This document shows positions 1 to 6,855 of a stretch of DNA of 6,855 nucleotides, in pieces. The stretch lies in the NCBI GenBank assembly GCA_934702165.1, contig CAKUYG010000118.1:1-6855 (forward strand), written 5' to 3'. This DNA comes from an uncultured Bacteroidales bacterium. Its GTDB lineage: Bacteria; Bacteroidota; Bacteroidia; Bacteroidales; UBA932. Position numbers and translations under genes: made by a program. Below the pieces are notes generated by a model. It searched no databases, was not told the DNA's origin, and was given only the letters and a program-made list of their open reading frames with translations. The stretch's first letter is position 1; each line of letters begins with the position of its first letter.

Positions 1-264
1 GTCCCGATCATCCCGGGGCTGAAGCCCATCTCCACCCCGAGACAGGTGAAACTCCTCCCGGAATCGTTCTCCATAGACATCCCGCACGCACTCACGAGCG
101 AAATCGCAGCACACCAGGACGACAGGGAGGCCGTATACCGGATAGGCCAGGAATGGGCCACGGCCCAGTGCAAAGACCTTCTCGCCCACGGAGTACCGGG
201 AGTGCACTTCTACACCATGGGCAAGTCAGCCAACGTCATCGGAATCCTCCGGGAATGTTTTTAG
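1..264 (+). CDS. metF: 5,10-methylenetetrahydrofolate reductase, C-terminal part
   Basis: This is the last 87 codons of a gene that begins before the window; frame 1 is open from base 1 to the TAG at 262-264. MetF is the cytoplasmic flavoenzyme that reduces 5,10-methylene-THF to 5-methyl-THF, the methyl donor for methionine synthesis. The visible part matches the end of the family's TIM barrel. It has a PIIPGLKPIS segment near the start, where E. coli MetF has a PGILPVS-type segment, and a closing GVPGVHFYTMGKS segment corresponding to E. coli GVKDFHFYTLNR. The FAD-binding N-terminal half is outside the window. The GTG at 46 is an internal codon, not a start. The next gene, metH, begins 10 bases after the stop and uses the product of this enzyme, so co-transcription is likely. 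The identification rests on these remembered family motifs and on the neighbour. Confidence 0.93.
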   Translation, partial: VPIIPGLKPISTPRQVKLLPESFSIDIPHALTSEIAAHQDDREAVYRIGQEWATAQCKDLLAHGVPGVHFYTMGKSANVIGILRECF

Positions 265-274
265 ACGACACAAG

Positions 275-3200
275 ATGCAAGATATAAAGGCAGAACTTTC
301 GAAACGCATACTCATACTCGACGGAGCGATGGGAACAATGCTCCAGCGCGAAGGCCTCCAGGGCAACAGTGAATCATTCAACCTCACAGCCCCGGAAGCC
401 ATCCGTCGTATCCACTCGGCATACATCGGGGCAGGAGCCGACATAATCACCACCAACTCATTCAGCGCAAACAGCATATCCCAATCCGAATACGGGCTCT
501 CCGACAGAGCCGGACAGATGGCCGAGGCTGCATCGCGCATAGCAAGACAGGCAGCCGATGAAGCGCCGCGCAAAGTATGGGTCGCCGGGAGTGTCGGCCC
601 GACCAGCAAATCGCTGTCCCTTGCCCAGGACATGTCCGATCCGGTTTTCAGACCTTATTCGTTTGATGAGATGGCTGCGGCATTCGAGGCGCAGATGAGA
701 GGACTGATCAACGGCGGAGCCGATCTGCTCCTGTTTGAGACCTGCTTCGATGCGCTCAACACAAAAGCCGCGATGTACGCGCTCAGCCACATCCCCGAAG
801 CCGCAGGAGTGCCCGTCATGGTTTCAGCCTCGATGAGCGACAGAAGCGGGCGTACGCTCACAGGACAGACGATGGAGGCGTTCTACCGCTCCATACAGCA
901 CTGCTCCCCGCTTTCCTTCGGGCTCAACTGCTCGCTCGGGGCAGAGGACATGGTTCCCCTGATAGCCGATGTCGCCTCATGGGCGGACTGCGCCGTCAGC
1001 TGTTATCCCAACGCCGGGCTGCCCAACGAGATGGGCGAATATGACGAGACCCCCACCCAAATGGCCGCAGCGTTGAGCAAGATGGCCTTGGCAGGGTCCG
1101 TCAATATCGTGGGAGGCTGCTGCGGCACCACCCCCGACCACATAAAGGCCATAGTGGAGGCTGTACGCGGGATTTCCCCAAGACACATACCACAACCCGA
1201 CAATACCTTGCACGTCAGCGGCCTGGAGAGTGTCGCAATCGACAGAAAGCGCAATTTCACCAATGTCGGCGAGAGGACCAATGTGGCCGGCTCGCGCAAG
1301 TTCGCCAAGCTCATCGCCGCCGGGAACTACGAGGAGGGGCTCCGGATCGCGGCCCAGCAGATCGAGAACGGGGCGGACATTATTGACATCAACATGGATG
1401 ACGCGATGCTGGATTCCCGTATGGAGATGGAAAAATTCCTCCGATACGTCGCCAACGACCCGGCAGTCGCCAAAGCCGCCATCATGATCGATTCCTCGCA
1501 CTGGGAGACTCTGGTCACGGGACTGAAAAACGCCCAGGGCAAAAGCATCGTCAACTCCATATCTCTCAAGGAGGGAGAAGATGTCTTTCTCGACAAGGCC
1601 CGGGAGATCAAAGCCCTGGGTGCGGCGGTGATCGTGATCGCATTCGACGAGAAGGGACAGGCCACCAGCTATGAGAGGAAAGTGGAGATCTGCAGCAGGG
1701 CCTATTCACTGTTGACCGGCAGGGCCGGGTTCAAGCCGTCTGACATCATTTTCGATGTGAACGTTCTCCCTGTGGGCACCGGCATCCCCGAGCACGCGCG
1801 CTACGGGGTGGATTTCATCGAGGCGGTGAGATGGATAAAGGCCAACCTGCCCGGTTGCCGCACCTCGGGAGGCATCTCCAACCTTTCGTTCTCGTTCAGG
1901 GGCAACAATGAGGTGCGGGAGGCCATGCACTCGGTTTTTCTCTACCATGCCATCGCGGCCGGGCTGGACATGGGGATTGTCAATCCCGGGATGCTCAAAG
2001 TGTACGATGAGATCGAACCGGAGCTGCTGCGCTGCGTGGAGGATGTGATCCTGGACAGCGACCCAGGAGCCACGGAGAAGTTGATCGGCCTGGCTTCCAA
2101 GATACTTGAGACCAAGGCTTCCGGCACCGGCGTCCCGGCACCGGATCCGGTATCTGTTGGAGCTGCCTCAACACCGGAGGAAAGGCTCATCCGGGCGCTG
2201 GTGAAGGGCGACTCTTCCGGACTGGAAAGGGATATCGAGGAGTGCCTCGGAAGATACGACAAGCCCGTGCAGATCATAGATGGGCCGCTGATGAGCGGAA
2301 TGGCCAAGGTCGGAGAGCTGTTCGGCGAGGGGAAGATGTTCCTGCCGCAGGTAGTCAAGTCCGCCAAGACCATGAAAAACGCCGTGGCGCTGCTCCAGCC
2401 CTATATCGGAGAAAGTTCCGGCGGATCTGAAGCGAAGAAGCCTAAGATCGTTTTCGCCACGGTCAAGGGGGACGTGCACGACATCGGCAAGAACATAACG
2501 GGAATCGTCATGAACTGCAACGGCTTCGAAGTCATCGACCTCGGGGTCATGGTGCCAAAGGAGGAGATCCTCGGGAAAGCCGTCGAGACCTCGGCCGACC
2601 TTATCGGGGTCAGCGGTCTCATCACCCCGTCGCTCCATCAGATGGAGGAAATCTGCAAGGAGATGAGTTCAAGAGGGATGAGCACTCCCCTGCTCGTGGG
2701 CGGAGCCGCCGCCTCGGCCCTGCACACAGCGGTGAAGCTCGCTCCTCTCTACGGCCACGTGTTCTATGCCCAGGACGCATCCGCAAGCGCGGTCCTGGCA
2801 AACCAGCTGGTGACAGACAGGGAGGGCACCGAAAGAGCCGAGCATCAGAAGCAAGAGCAGTTGCGTGAGCTTTATGAGCAGTCCTCGCGGCGCAAAGCCG
2901 GGCAGACGGCTGACGCGGAGCCGTTCCCGGCAGACAGTTTCATACACGGGCAGCCTTTTAAGGACATCGTGGCCAGACGGCTGAGCATCGATGAAGTGGA
3001 GCCGTTCTTTGACTGGACACTTTTCGCTGCGATCTGGGGGATAAAGAGCGGTACCGGACAGGAGGAACTCAGAGAGTTGCGCTCCGATGCGCTCGTGGAG
3101 CTCCGGAGACTGAAAGCAGAGGATGCCTGCAGGATAACTCTCTGCGCAAGGTTCTTCTCCTGCCATAGCGAGGGCGATGACATAGCCTCCCGGGACTTCA

Positions 3201-3742
3201 GGCTTCCTATGTTCCGCCAGGAAGGCGGGCGCTCCCTCGCTGACTTTGTCGCGCCGGAGAGGTACGGATTCGACTCCCCCATGGGCATGTTCGCCCTGAG
3301 CGTACACACCACGCAGCATCCGGGAGACTGCGGCTGCCCCTCCTGCAGCACGGAGTACGGTCCGCTGCTTGCACGGGCTGTACGGCTGACGCTGGCCGAG
3401 GCGGCATCGGAGTGGCTGAGTGCACATATCCGGGAGGAGCTGCCGGAGGGTTTCGGCGGGGCGAAAATCATCCGGCCTGCACCGGGCTATTCAAGCTGCC
3501 CCGACCACAGCCTGAAAAGGGACATCCTGAGGCTCCTCCCCGGCTCCGGGGAACTCGGAATCACGCTGCTTGACAGCTGCGCCATGATTCCGGACGCCAG
3601 CATCTGCGGCCTTGTGTTCATCCACCCGGACGCAAGCTATCCAGAAATCCGCCGCGCCAGCCGGACTACGATAGACGACTACGCTGCCCGCCGCGGCATG
3701 ACCGGGCCAGACAAGGCCCGCTTTCTGGGGCATCTTCTGTAG
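275..3742 (+). CDS. metH: cobalamin-dependent methionine synthase (MetH), full length
   Basis: This 1155-residue cytoplasmic enzyme transfers methyl from 5-methyl-THF through cobalamin to homocysteine, making methionine and THF. The domains run in the canonical order. The homocysteine domain is about residues 1-300, with DGAMGT at 16-21 and zinc ligands Cys219, Cys282 and Cys283. The pterin domain is about 320-600, with [11 protein letters not shown] at 333-343. The helical cap is about 632-712, with [16 protein letters not shown]. The B12 domain is about 722-848, with DVHDIG at 733-738 (lower-face ligand His735) and SGLITPS at 780-786. A charged linker leads to the AdoMet-dependent reactivation domain at about 890-1155. 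That domain keeps the counterparts of E. coli Asp946, Glu1097, Arg1134, Tyr1139 and Tyr1189 as Asp913, Glu1042, Arg1067, Tyr1072 and Tyr1122. The protein is about 70 residues shorter than E. coli MetH, largely because loops in this last domain are trimmed, and the domain has an extra Cys/His cluster at 1011-1024. ATG 275 is chosen because it is the first Met before the DGAMGT region and lies 10 bases after metF. No Shine-Dalgarno sequence is seen. No B12 riboswitch is visible; one would lie upstream of the window. Confidence 0.97.
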   Translation: MQDIKAELSKRILILDGAMGTMLQREGLQGNSESFNLTAPEAIRRIHSAYIGAGADIITTNSFSANSISQSEYGLSDRAGQMAEAASRIARQAADEAPRKVWVAGSVGPTSKSLSLAQDMSDPVFRPYSFDEMAAAFEAQMRGLINGGADLLLFETCFDALNTKAAMYALSHIPEAAGVPVMVSASMSDRSGRTLTGQTMEAFYRSIQHCSPLSFGLNCSLGAEDMVPLIADVASWADCAVSCYPNAGLPNEMGEYDETPTQMAAALSKMALAGSVNIVGGCCGTTPDHIKAIVEAVRGISPRHIPQPDNTLHVSGLESVAIDRKRNFTNVGERTNVAGSRKFAKLIAAGNYEEGLRIAAQQIENGADIIDINMDDAMLDSRMEMEKFLRYVANDPAVAKAAIMIDSSHWETLVTGLKNAQGKSIVNSISLKEGEDVFLDKAREIKALGAAVIVIAFDEKGQATSYERKVEICSRAYSLLTGRAGFKPSDIIFDVNVLPVGTGIPEHARYGVDFIEAVRWIKANLPGCRTSGGISNLSFSFRGNNEVREAMHSVFLYHAIAAGLDMGIVNPGMLKVYDEIEPELLRCVEDVILDSDPGATEKLIGLASKILETKASGTGVPAPDPVSVGAASTPEERLIRALVKGDSSGLERDIEECLGRYDKPVQIIDGPLMSGMAKVGELFGEGKMFLPQVVKSAKTMKNAVALLQPYIGESSGGSEAKKPKIVFATVKGDVHDIGKNITGIVMNCNGFEVIDLGVMVPKEEILGKAVETSADLIGVSGLITPSLHQMEEICKEMSSRGMSTPLLVGGAAASALHTAVKLAPLYGHVFYAQDASASAVLANQLVTDREGTERAEHQKQEQLRELYEQSSRRKAGQTADAEPFPADSFIHGQPFKDIVARRLSIDEVEPFFDWTLFAAIWGIKSGTGQEELRELRSDALVELRRLKAEDACRITLCARFFSCHSEGDDIASRDFRLPMFRQEGGRSLADFVAPERYGFDSPMGMFALSVHTTQHPGDCGCPSCSTEYGPLLARAVRLTLAEAASEWLSAHIREELPEGFGGAKIIRPAPGYSSCPDHSLKRDILRLLPGSGELGITLLDSCAMIPDASICGLVFIHPDASYPEIRRASRTTIDDYAARRGMTGPDKARFLGHLL

Positions 3743-3822
3743 GCAAGGGCTTCCGCTGCCACCTCGCCGCGTGTTTCCGATTTTTCGCTATATTCGAAGT
3801 GGGACATCATTTGACTACAGCT

Positions 3823-3972
3823 ATGGGGGAGAAAAGAATAAAGTACCCGATAGGGATACAGACATTCAGGGAGATTGTCGAGGGAGGACATCTCTATATC
3901 AGCCTCCCGTACAGCAGAAGGGCATTTTCTGTACCGCGCAGCATCACGCATCAGTTACCGGTGGCCACATAG
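3823..3972 (+). pseudogene. 5' relic of an AAA-ATPase-like (PDDEXK_9-associated) gene
   Basis: The reading frame from ATG 3823 to TAG 3970-3972 encodes 49 residues. The first 26 or so (KRIKYPIGIQTF, then EIVEGGHLYI) match the very N-terminus of the Bacteroidetes AAA-ATPase-like family (AAA-ATPase_like with a C-terminal PDDEXK_9 domain), whose members typically begin with KYPIGIQxFxxIxExxYxYVDKT. Those proteins are usually over 500 residues long. Here the family similarity breaks off after LYI (about base 3900), exactly where VDKT would be expected. Frame 2 just downstream reads EGHFLYR and frame 1 reads FSVPRS; together they faintly resemble the family's GKYYFLSRPRRFGKS segment, which suggests a small deletion plus frame damage. 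No intact Walker A motif follows. Family assignment is from remembered consensus. The decay is inferred from the truncation. A short functional peptide is possible but unlikely. Confidence 0.6.
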
Positions 3973-4107
3973 GCATTGATGATGACCCGCCTGGACGTCA
4001 GGGATCCATCATATTACTGTTGGATCAACCATCTCCATATTCATCTTCAATGGTCTTTCTTCGTCATAGGTGATGTTCTGCTCTGCAGCAGAAAATAAGA
4101 CGCGACC
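3951..4107 (-). pseudogene. frameshifted 3' relic of an unrecognised gene
   Basis: Two abutting - strand frames look like one broken coding end. Reading from 4107 down to 4012, one frame gives a protein-like segment including EQNITYDEERPLKMNMEM and VDPTVI before TGA at 4011-4009. Continuing one base out of frame, from TAT at 4013-4011, gives YDGSLTSRR followed by VIINAYVATGN, then TGA at 3953-3951. Dropping one base near 4014 joins them as VDPTV-YDGS. About 14 of 20 codons in the second segment end in G or C, as in the genes around it. Upstream, a third frame (4138 to 4109) reads RIFVDGMRLV, which may be a further shifted piece but could be chance. I do not recognise the family. The fragment lies just downstream of the alpha-glucuronidase stop, in the same orientation. 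It may be the last part of a gene deleted from this spot. Confidence 0.45.
4076..4093. repeat. perfect inverted repeat, 7-bp arms, 4-base loop
   Basis: TTCTGCT (4076-4082) and AGCAGAA (4087-4093) are exact reverse complements around a CTGC loop. It lies about 45 bases beyond the alpha-glucuronidase stop, so it could form a hairpin in that transcript. Neither side is followed by a T-run, so it is not a standard intrinsic terminator. It lies inside the - strand relic and may be chance. Confidence 0.3.
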
Positions 4108-4136
4108 CTACGAGGCGCATACCATCCACAAAAATC

Positions 4137-6200
4137 CTACTTCGTATCCGGCACGGAAGAGTCCTGGCCCGGAAGACCGCCCATCTTCGCGCGGCGCTCA
4201 GGAGTCACGAGCACCGGGCGGTTCTGCTCATCATGGATCGGGAGGCCGTAGCGGTCGGATAGCACGCTCTTTATCCTCAGAGAATCCACCGGTATGCCCA
4301 GCGGCCTCACTCCGCGCGGCAGCGGCATCCCCGAGAAAGTCTGGAAATACCCCACGCAGGCGTCCCGCCACCACTCGGCGTCGTTTTTCTGGATATCAAG
4401 CTTTTTGCTGACCTCGGCAAATATGGCCGGGCTGACATACTTCTCAAGCCCCTTCCAGGTCCTCTGATAAGACTCCACGGAGGATATGCCCCTGTCGTAG
4501 TGCAGGCACAGCTCATCCCAAAGGCTGCGCCCGCTGGACATCTTATGATTCCAAGGGACATGGTGAAACCACAGCAGGAGCTTCTCCGGGCATGTCTCCA
4601 GAGAATTGAGCATGGACGCCAGGGGCTCGTTGTACTGGTCAACATTGTCAGACCCGGCGCGTGTCCTGTCGAAGCCCACGCCGTCAGGCCCGGCCTTATG
4701 ATAATAGACGCAGGACCAGTCCGGGCGTATGCTCTTCTCCCAAGGGCCAGGGCCATAATGGGAGCCGGCGAAGATGTGGTGAAGACCGAGAGGCATCGAA
4801 TAATCGACGGCTGTCTCGCGTGAACCCATCATGATGTCCTTAACCGGAGAGAGGAACTTTTCATAGAACGCCCCGGCGCTCATCCCCGAAGGGCAGTTGA
4901 AAGTCTGCCGCACCCACTCGTCGGCTATACTGTCAGAACTCAGTTCCGGATCCCAGGCCAGACGTCCGAATGCGTACCAGTTGGCCTGGGCGAAAATATA
5001 CCCGCAGAAATTCTTGTCACGCCCTGTATTGGCCACTCCCGCAACAGCCTTCACCCGCCTTGCCACAGAAGAACCGGGGCCGTCGGCATAAGTATCGCTG
5101 TCAAGACACTCCTCAAATGTAGGGGCCAGATATACAAGATGGTTGGAGAAACCGAGATATTCCTGAGTGATCTGGAACTCCACCATCATGGCGGTCTTCT
5201 CCATCTTCCCGAAGAGCGGGCTGAAAGGTTCGCGAGGCTGGAAATCCACCGGGCCGTTCTTGACCTGGATTATCACGTTGTCCGCGAACTTGCCGTCAAG
5301 CGGCATGAATTCCTCCACGGCCTGGTTGGCCCTGTCCGGGCTCGTAGGGCTGTAGACGAATGCCCTCCACATCACTATCCCCCCGTGCGGCTCCAGCGCC
5401 TCTGCCAGCATATTGGCCCCGTCGGCATGCGTGCGCCCGTAGTCCTGAGGCCCTGCCTGGCCCTCGGAGTTGGCTTTCACCAGGAAGCCGCCGAAATCCG
5501 GAATCGCGGCATAGATCTCATCCGCTTTGGCCTTCCACCACGCACGCACCGCCGGGTCGAGCGGGTCCGCCGACTTCAGGCCGTCGAGGCTCATAGGAGA
5601 GGTCCATTTGATCGAAAGATATGTCCGTATGCCGTACTGCCGGAGTATGTCGGCTATCTGTGCCACCCGCGCGATATGTTCAGCATCAAGTATCAACGGA
5701 TTGGAATTGACGTTGTTGAGCACGGAGCCGTTGATGCCCACGGACGCGCAGAGCTCCCCGTAATGGCGGATGCGCTCCACAGGAATCCGCGGAGAAGTCC
5801 ACTCCCACATGGACAGACCTGCATATCCCCTCTCCACGGTATCGTCAAGGTTGTCCCAATGGTTGAGTATGCGCAGATCATAGTACGGCTTCTGCCGCAT
5901 GTCCACCCCTTGGCCGGCCTCTCCCGTCACCTCAGAGCGCTGAAGGGCGTAGGTCCCATACATGATCGCTGCGGAAGAGCCGCCGTCTATGTGACGCACT
6001 CCGTCCTTGTCATATATATGGAATTCTTCCCTCCCAAGCGTGGAGTCTATGCCAGTCCGGACAGAGCCAAGGACTTCATCGTAGCTGCGGCCATTGGCCA
6101 GCCATAGTTCGGAACCGTCCTGCGTACTCGGAGCAGGCGCATTGCATGCCGCCAGCATCAGGAGCATGGCCGCCGCAGAAAGTTTAATAAGGTGCTTCAT
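4137..6200 (-). CDS. aguA: GH67 alpha-glucuronidase, lipoprotein
   Basis: This 687-residue enzyme of glycoside hydrolase family 67 removes alpha-1,2-linked D-glucuronic or 4-O-methylglucuronic acid from the non-reducing-end xylose of xylo-oligosaccharides. ATG 6200 is chosen because MKHLIKLSAAAMLLMLAAC is a clear lipoprotein signal with lipobox LAAC and Cys19 as the lipidated residue. The frame stays open upstream to 6320, but that extension is not signal-like and would overlap the divergent gene. Residues NAPAP after Cys19 show no acidic surface-export signal, so a periplasm-facing anchor is more likely than cell-surface display (inference). Family hallmarks are HWDN at 114-117, ANSEGQ with the general acid Glu246, IQVKNGPVDFQ with Asp319, and EFQITQEYLG with Glu341; the last two are the general-base pair. 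Later come LGLHHI, SHYGPGPW, GFDRT and LLLWFHHVPW from the C-terminal region. All catalytic residues are present and the length is normal. The roughly 45-residue tail after GIPVDS is the least family-like part. No xylanase, SusC/SusD or regulator gene is in the window. Confidence 0.95.
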   Translation of the reverse strand: MKHLIKLSAAAMLLMLAACNAPAPSTQDGSELWLANGRSYDEVLGSVRTGIDSTLGREEFHIYDKDGVRHIDGGSSAAIMYGTYALQRSEVTGEAGQGVDMRQKPYYDLRILNHWDNLDDTVERGYAGLSMWEWTSPRIPVERIRHYGELCASVGINGSVLNNVNSNPLILDAEHIARVAQIADILRQYGIRTYLSIKWTSPMSLDGLKSADPLDPAVRAWWKAKADEIYAAIPDFGGFLVKANSEGQAGPQDYGRTHADGANMLAEALEPHGGIVMWRAFVYSPTSPDRANQAVEEFMPLDGKFADNVIIQVKNGPVDFQPREPFSPLFGKMEKTAMMVEFQITQEYLGFSNHLVYLAPTFEECLDSDTYADGPGSSVARRVKAVAGVANTGRDKNFCGYIFAQANWYAFGRLAWDPELSSDSIADEWVRQTFNCPSGMSAGAFYEKFLSPVKDIMMGSRETAVDYSMPLGLHHIFAGSHYGPGPWEKSIRPDWSCVYYHKAGPDGVGFDRTRAGSDNVDQYNEPLASMLNSLETCPEKLLLWFHHVPWNHKMSSGRSLWDELCLHYDRGISSVESYQRTWKGLEKYVSPAIFAEVSKKLDIQKNDAEWWRDACVGYFQTFSGMPLPRGVRPLGIPVDSLRIKSVLSDRYGLPIHDEQNRPVLVTPERRAKMGGLPGQDSSVPDTK

Positions 6201-6221
6201 CCAGTGTTCAGTTAGCCCGGA

Positions 6222-6251
6222 CAAGTTACGAATAATAGGGACAATGCGCAA
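6222..6251 (-). promoter_or_regulatory. candidate Bacteroidetes promoter for the GH67 gene
   Basis: On the - strand, TTG (6251-6249) is followed after exactly 20 bases by TAACTTG (6228-6222). This resembles the Bacteroidetes -33 TTG and -7 TAnnTTTG arrangement, with the -7 box one T short. A start of transcription near 6215 would leave a 5' leader of about 15 bases before ATG 6200. This is a pattern match only. Confidence 0.35.
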
Positions 6252-6260
6252 GTTTTTGAT

Positions 6261-6268
6261 TACATTTG
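6261..6268 (+). promoter_or_regulatory. candidate -7 box for the transporter gene
   Basis: TACATTTG is a perfect match to the Bacteroidetes -7 consensus TAnnTTTG. It lies 26 bases before ATG 6295, which fits a leader of about 20 bases. No TTG sits at the expected -33 spacing (the sequence there is AATAATAGGG), so support is partial. Confidence 0.4.
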
Positions 6269-6294
6269 CCCCAAGTTTCATTTCAACAATCAGC

Positions 6295-6855
6295 ATGAAC
6301 TGGTTAATCAACATATTCACTGAGCAGACCTACACCCAGGCGATACTCGTACTCTCGCTGATATGCGTCGTGGGGCTGCTCTGCAACAAACTGCAATTCA
6401 AGGGCATCAGCCTCGGCGTGACTTTCGTGTTCTTCGCCGGCATCCTGGCCGGCCACTTCGGCCTGAGCATAGACCCGAGAATGCTCGCCCTGGCACAGAA
6501 CTTCGGCCTGGTGCTGTTTGTCTACACTCTCGGGCTCCAGGTCGGCCCGAGCTTCTTCCCGTCCCTAAAAAAGGGCGGCATCAGGCTCAACATCCTGGCA
6601 TTCGCCGTGCTTCTCTCAGGCACGCTCCTGACCGTATTGATAAGCCGTCTGACAGGCATCGGAATGCCGGTCGCCACGGGGCTGCTCACCGGAGCCGCCA
6701 CCAACACCCCGATGCTCGGTGCAGCCCAGCAGACCCTTCTCCAGATGGACCCGTCCCTCACTGCCACCTCCAACACCATGGCCACAGCCTGCGCCGTGGG
6801 CTACCCTTTCGGGGTGATAGGTGTGATCCTGTGTGTGGTGATACTCAAGGCCCTC
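6295..6855 (+). CDS. YidE/YbjL-type (aspartate:alanine exchanger family) transporter, N-terminal part
   Basis: The first 187 codons of an integral inner-membrane protein run off the window edge. Hydrophobic segments fall at about residues 15-30, 36-58, 66-84, 98-119, 122-140 and 164-186, broken by short loops. The sequence carries family-typical stretches: GLVLFVYTLGLQVGPSFF (71-88), GAATNTPMLGAAQQ (133-146) and GYPFGVIGVI (169-178). These characterise the membrane repeat of the AAE superfamily (YidE/YbjL duplication proteins). Full members are usually about 550 residues, with two such repeats flanking TrkA-C-type domains; those parts are beyond the window. The superfamily includes aspartate:alanine and succinate exchangers, but most Bacteroidetes members have no known substrate, so none is assigned. 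ATG 6295 is chosen because MNWLINIFTE gives a compact N-terminus just before the first membrane segment and 26 bases after a TAnnTTTG box. No Shine-Dalgarno sequence is seen. It is divergent from the GH67 gene, 94 bases apart. Confidence 0.88.
   Translation, partial: MNWLINIFTEQTYTQAILVLSLICVVGLLCNKLQFKGISLGVTFVFFAGILAGHFGLSIDPRMLALAQNFGLVLFVYTLGLQVGPSFFPSLKKGGIRLNILAFAVLLSGTLLTVLISRLTGIGMPVATGLLTGAATNTPMLGAAQQTLLQMDPSLTATSNTMATACAVGYPFGVIGVILCVVILKAL

Larger units (their letters stand above)
3743..4136. other. 394-bp convergent intergenic region with gene relics
   Basis: This stretch separates the stop codons of metH (+ strand) and the alpha-glucuronidase gene (- strand). No intact gene is supported. 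It holds a 5' relic of an AAA-ATPase-like gene (from 3823, + strand), a frameshifted 3' relic of another gene (4107 to 3951, - strand), and a short inverted repeat at 4076-4093. The relics run toward each other and touch at about 3951-3972. Bases 3743-3822 show nothing recognisable. No convincing intrinsic terminator was found for either flanking gene. The two longer + strand frames here (3771-4073 and 4070-4411) have low-complexity, non-family-like translations and overlap the relics or the alpha-glucuronidase gene, so I do not regard them as genes. Confidence 0.7.

Noticed and set aside
46..264. A separate 72-codon gene starting at GTG 46
   Set aside because: The frame is open upstream to the window edge and the residues before GTG 46 continue the MetF family match, so it is internal to metF.
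2669..3427. 252-codon open frame on the - strand inside metH
   Set aside because: The translation has no family features and lies wholly opposite the MetH B12 and reactivation domains, so it is a shadow.
3742..3790. Possible intrinsic terminator after metH (GGCA...TGCC followed by a short T-run)
   Set aside because: The stem has only four pairs with an 11-base interior, and the T-run starts about 18 bases later. This is too weak to call.
3765..3800. TATATTCG as a promoter -7 box for the AAA-like relic
   Set aside because: It mismatches TAnnTTTG at one base and has no TTG at the -33 spacing. With a decayed gene downstream it has little support.
3679..3951. 90-codon - strand frame overlapping the end of metH
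   Set aside because: It is antisense to the metH 3' end and to the AAA-like relic, with no protein-like pattern of its own.
3771..4073. 100-codon + strand frame between metH and the GH67 gene
   Set aside because: It is out of frame with the AAA-ATPase-like relic, and its translation is low in hydrophobic core and resembles no family. It runs across both relics.
5139..6107. 322-codon open frame on the + strand opposite the GH67 gene
   Set aside because: It is rich in Arg, His, Pro and Val with no recognisable domain. This is the usual antisense shadow of a GC-rich gene whose - strand frame has strong family motifs.
6201..6320. 40-codon N-terminal extension of the GH67 frame up to an ATG at 6320
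   Set aside because: It would bury a clear lipoprotein signal peptide inside the protein, overlap the start of the divergent transporter and remove both promoter candidates. ATG 6200 is the better start.
1..6855. CRISPR arrays, tRNA or rRNA genes, transposases, phage genes or tandem repeats
   Set aside because: I read through looking for these and saw no supporting pattern on either strand.

Overview
The window looks like a chromosomal segment of a fairly GC-rich member of the Bacteroidota, probably a gut- or rumen-type Bacteroidales. This is inferred from the lack of clear Shine-Dalgarno sequences, a TAnnTTTG-type promoter box, a GH67 lipoprotein, and a relic of the AAA-ATPase-like/PDDEXK_9 family that is abundant in that phylum. 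The species cannot be named from this sequence.

Layout: (1) Positions 1-264 hold the last 87 codons of metF (5,10-methylenetetrahydrofolate reductase). (2) Ten bases later, 275-3742 encodes a complete multidomain cobalamin-dependent methionine synthase (metH, 1155 aa) on the same strand. The pair carries out consecutive steps: MetF makes 5-methyl-THF and MetH passes its methyl group to homocysteine. (3) Positions 3743-4136, between convergent genes, hold no intact gene but two apparent gene relics: a 5' fragment of an AAA-ATPase-like gene on the + strand, and a frameshifted 3' fragment of an unrecognised gene on the - strand. (4) On the - strand, 6200-4137 encodes a complete GH67 alpha-glucuronidase with a lipoprotein signal peptide; it removes (4-O-methyl)glucuronic acid from xylan fragments. 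(5) A 94-bp divergent intergenic region (6201-6294) carries candidate Bacteroidetes-type promoter elements in both directions. (6) From 6295 to the window edge runs the N-terminal third or so of a YidE/YbjL-type (aspartate:alanine exchanger superfamily) membrane transporter.

The metabolic genes are ordinary in kind. I do not see a new multi-gene system here. The points most worth a second look are the two decayed genes between metH and the alpha-glucuronidase gene, and the unusually trimmed, cysteine-rich reactivation domain of MetH. The alpha-glucuronidase and the transporter share only a divergent promoter region, and nothing in the sequence shows that they work together.
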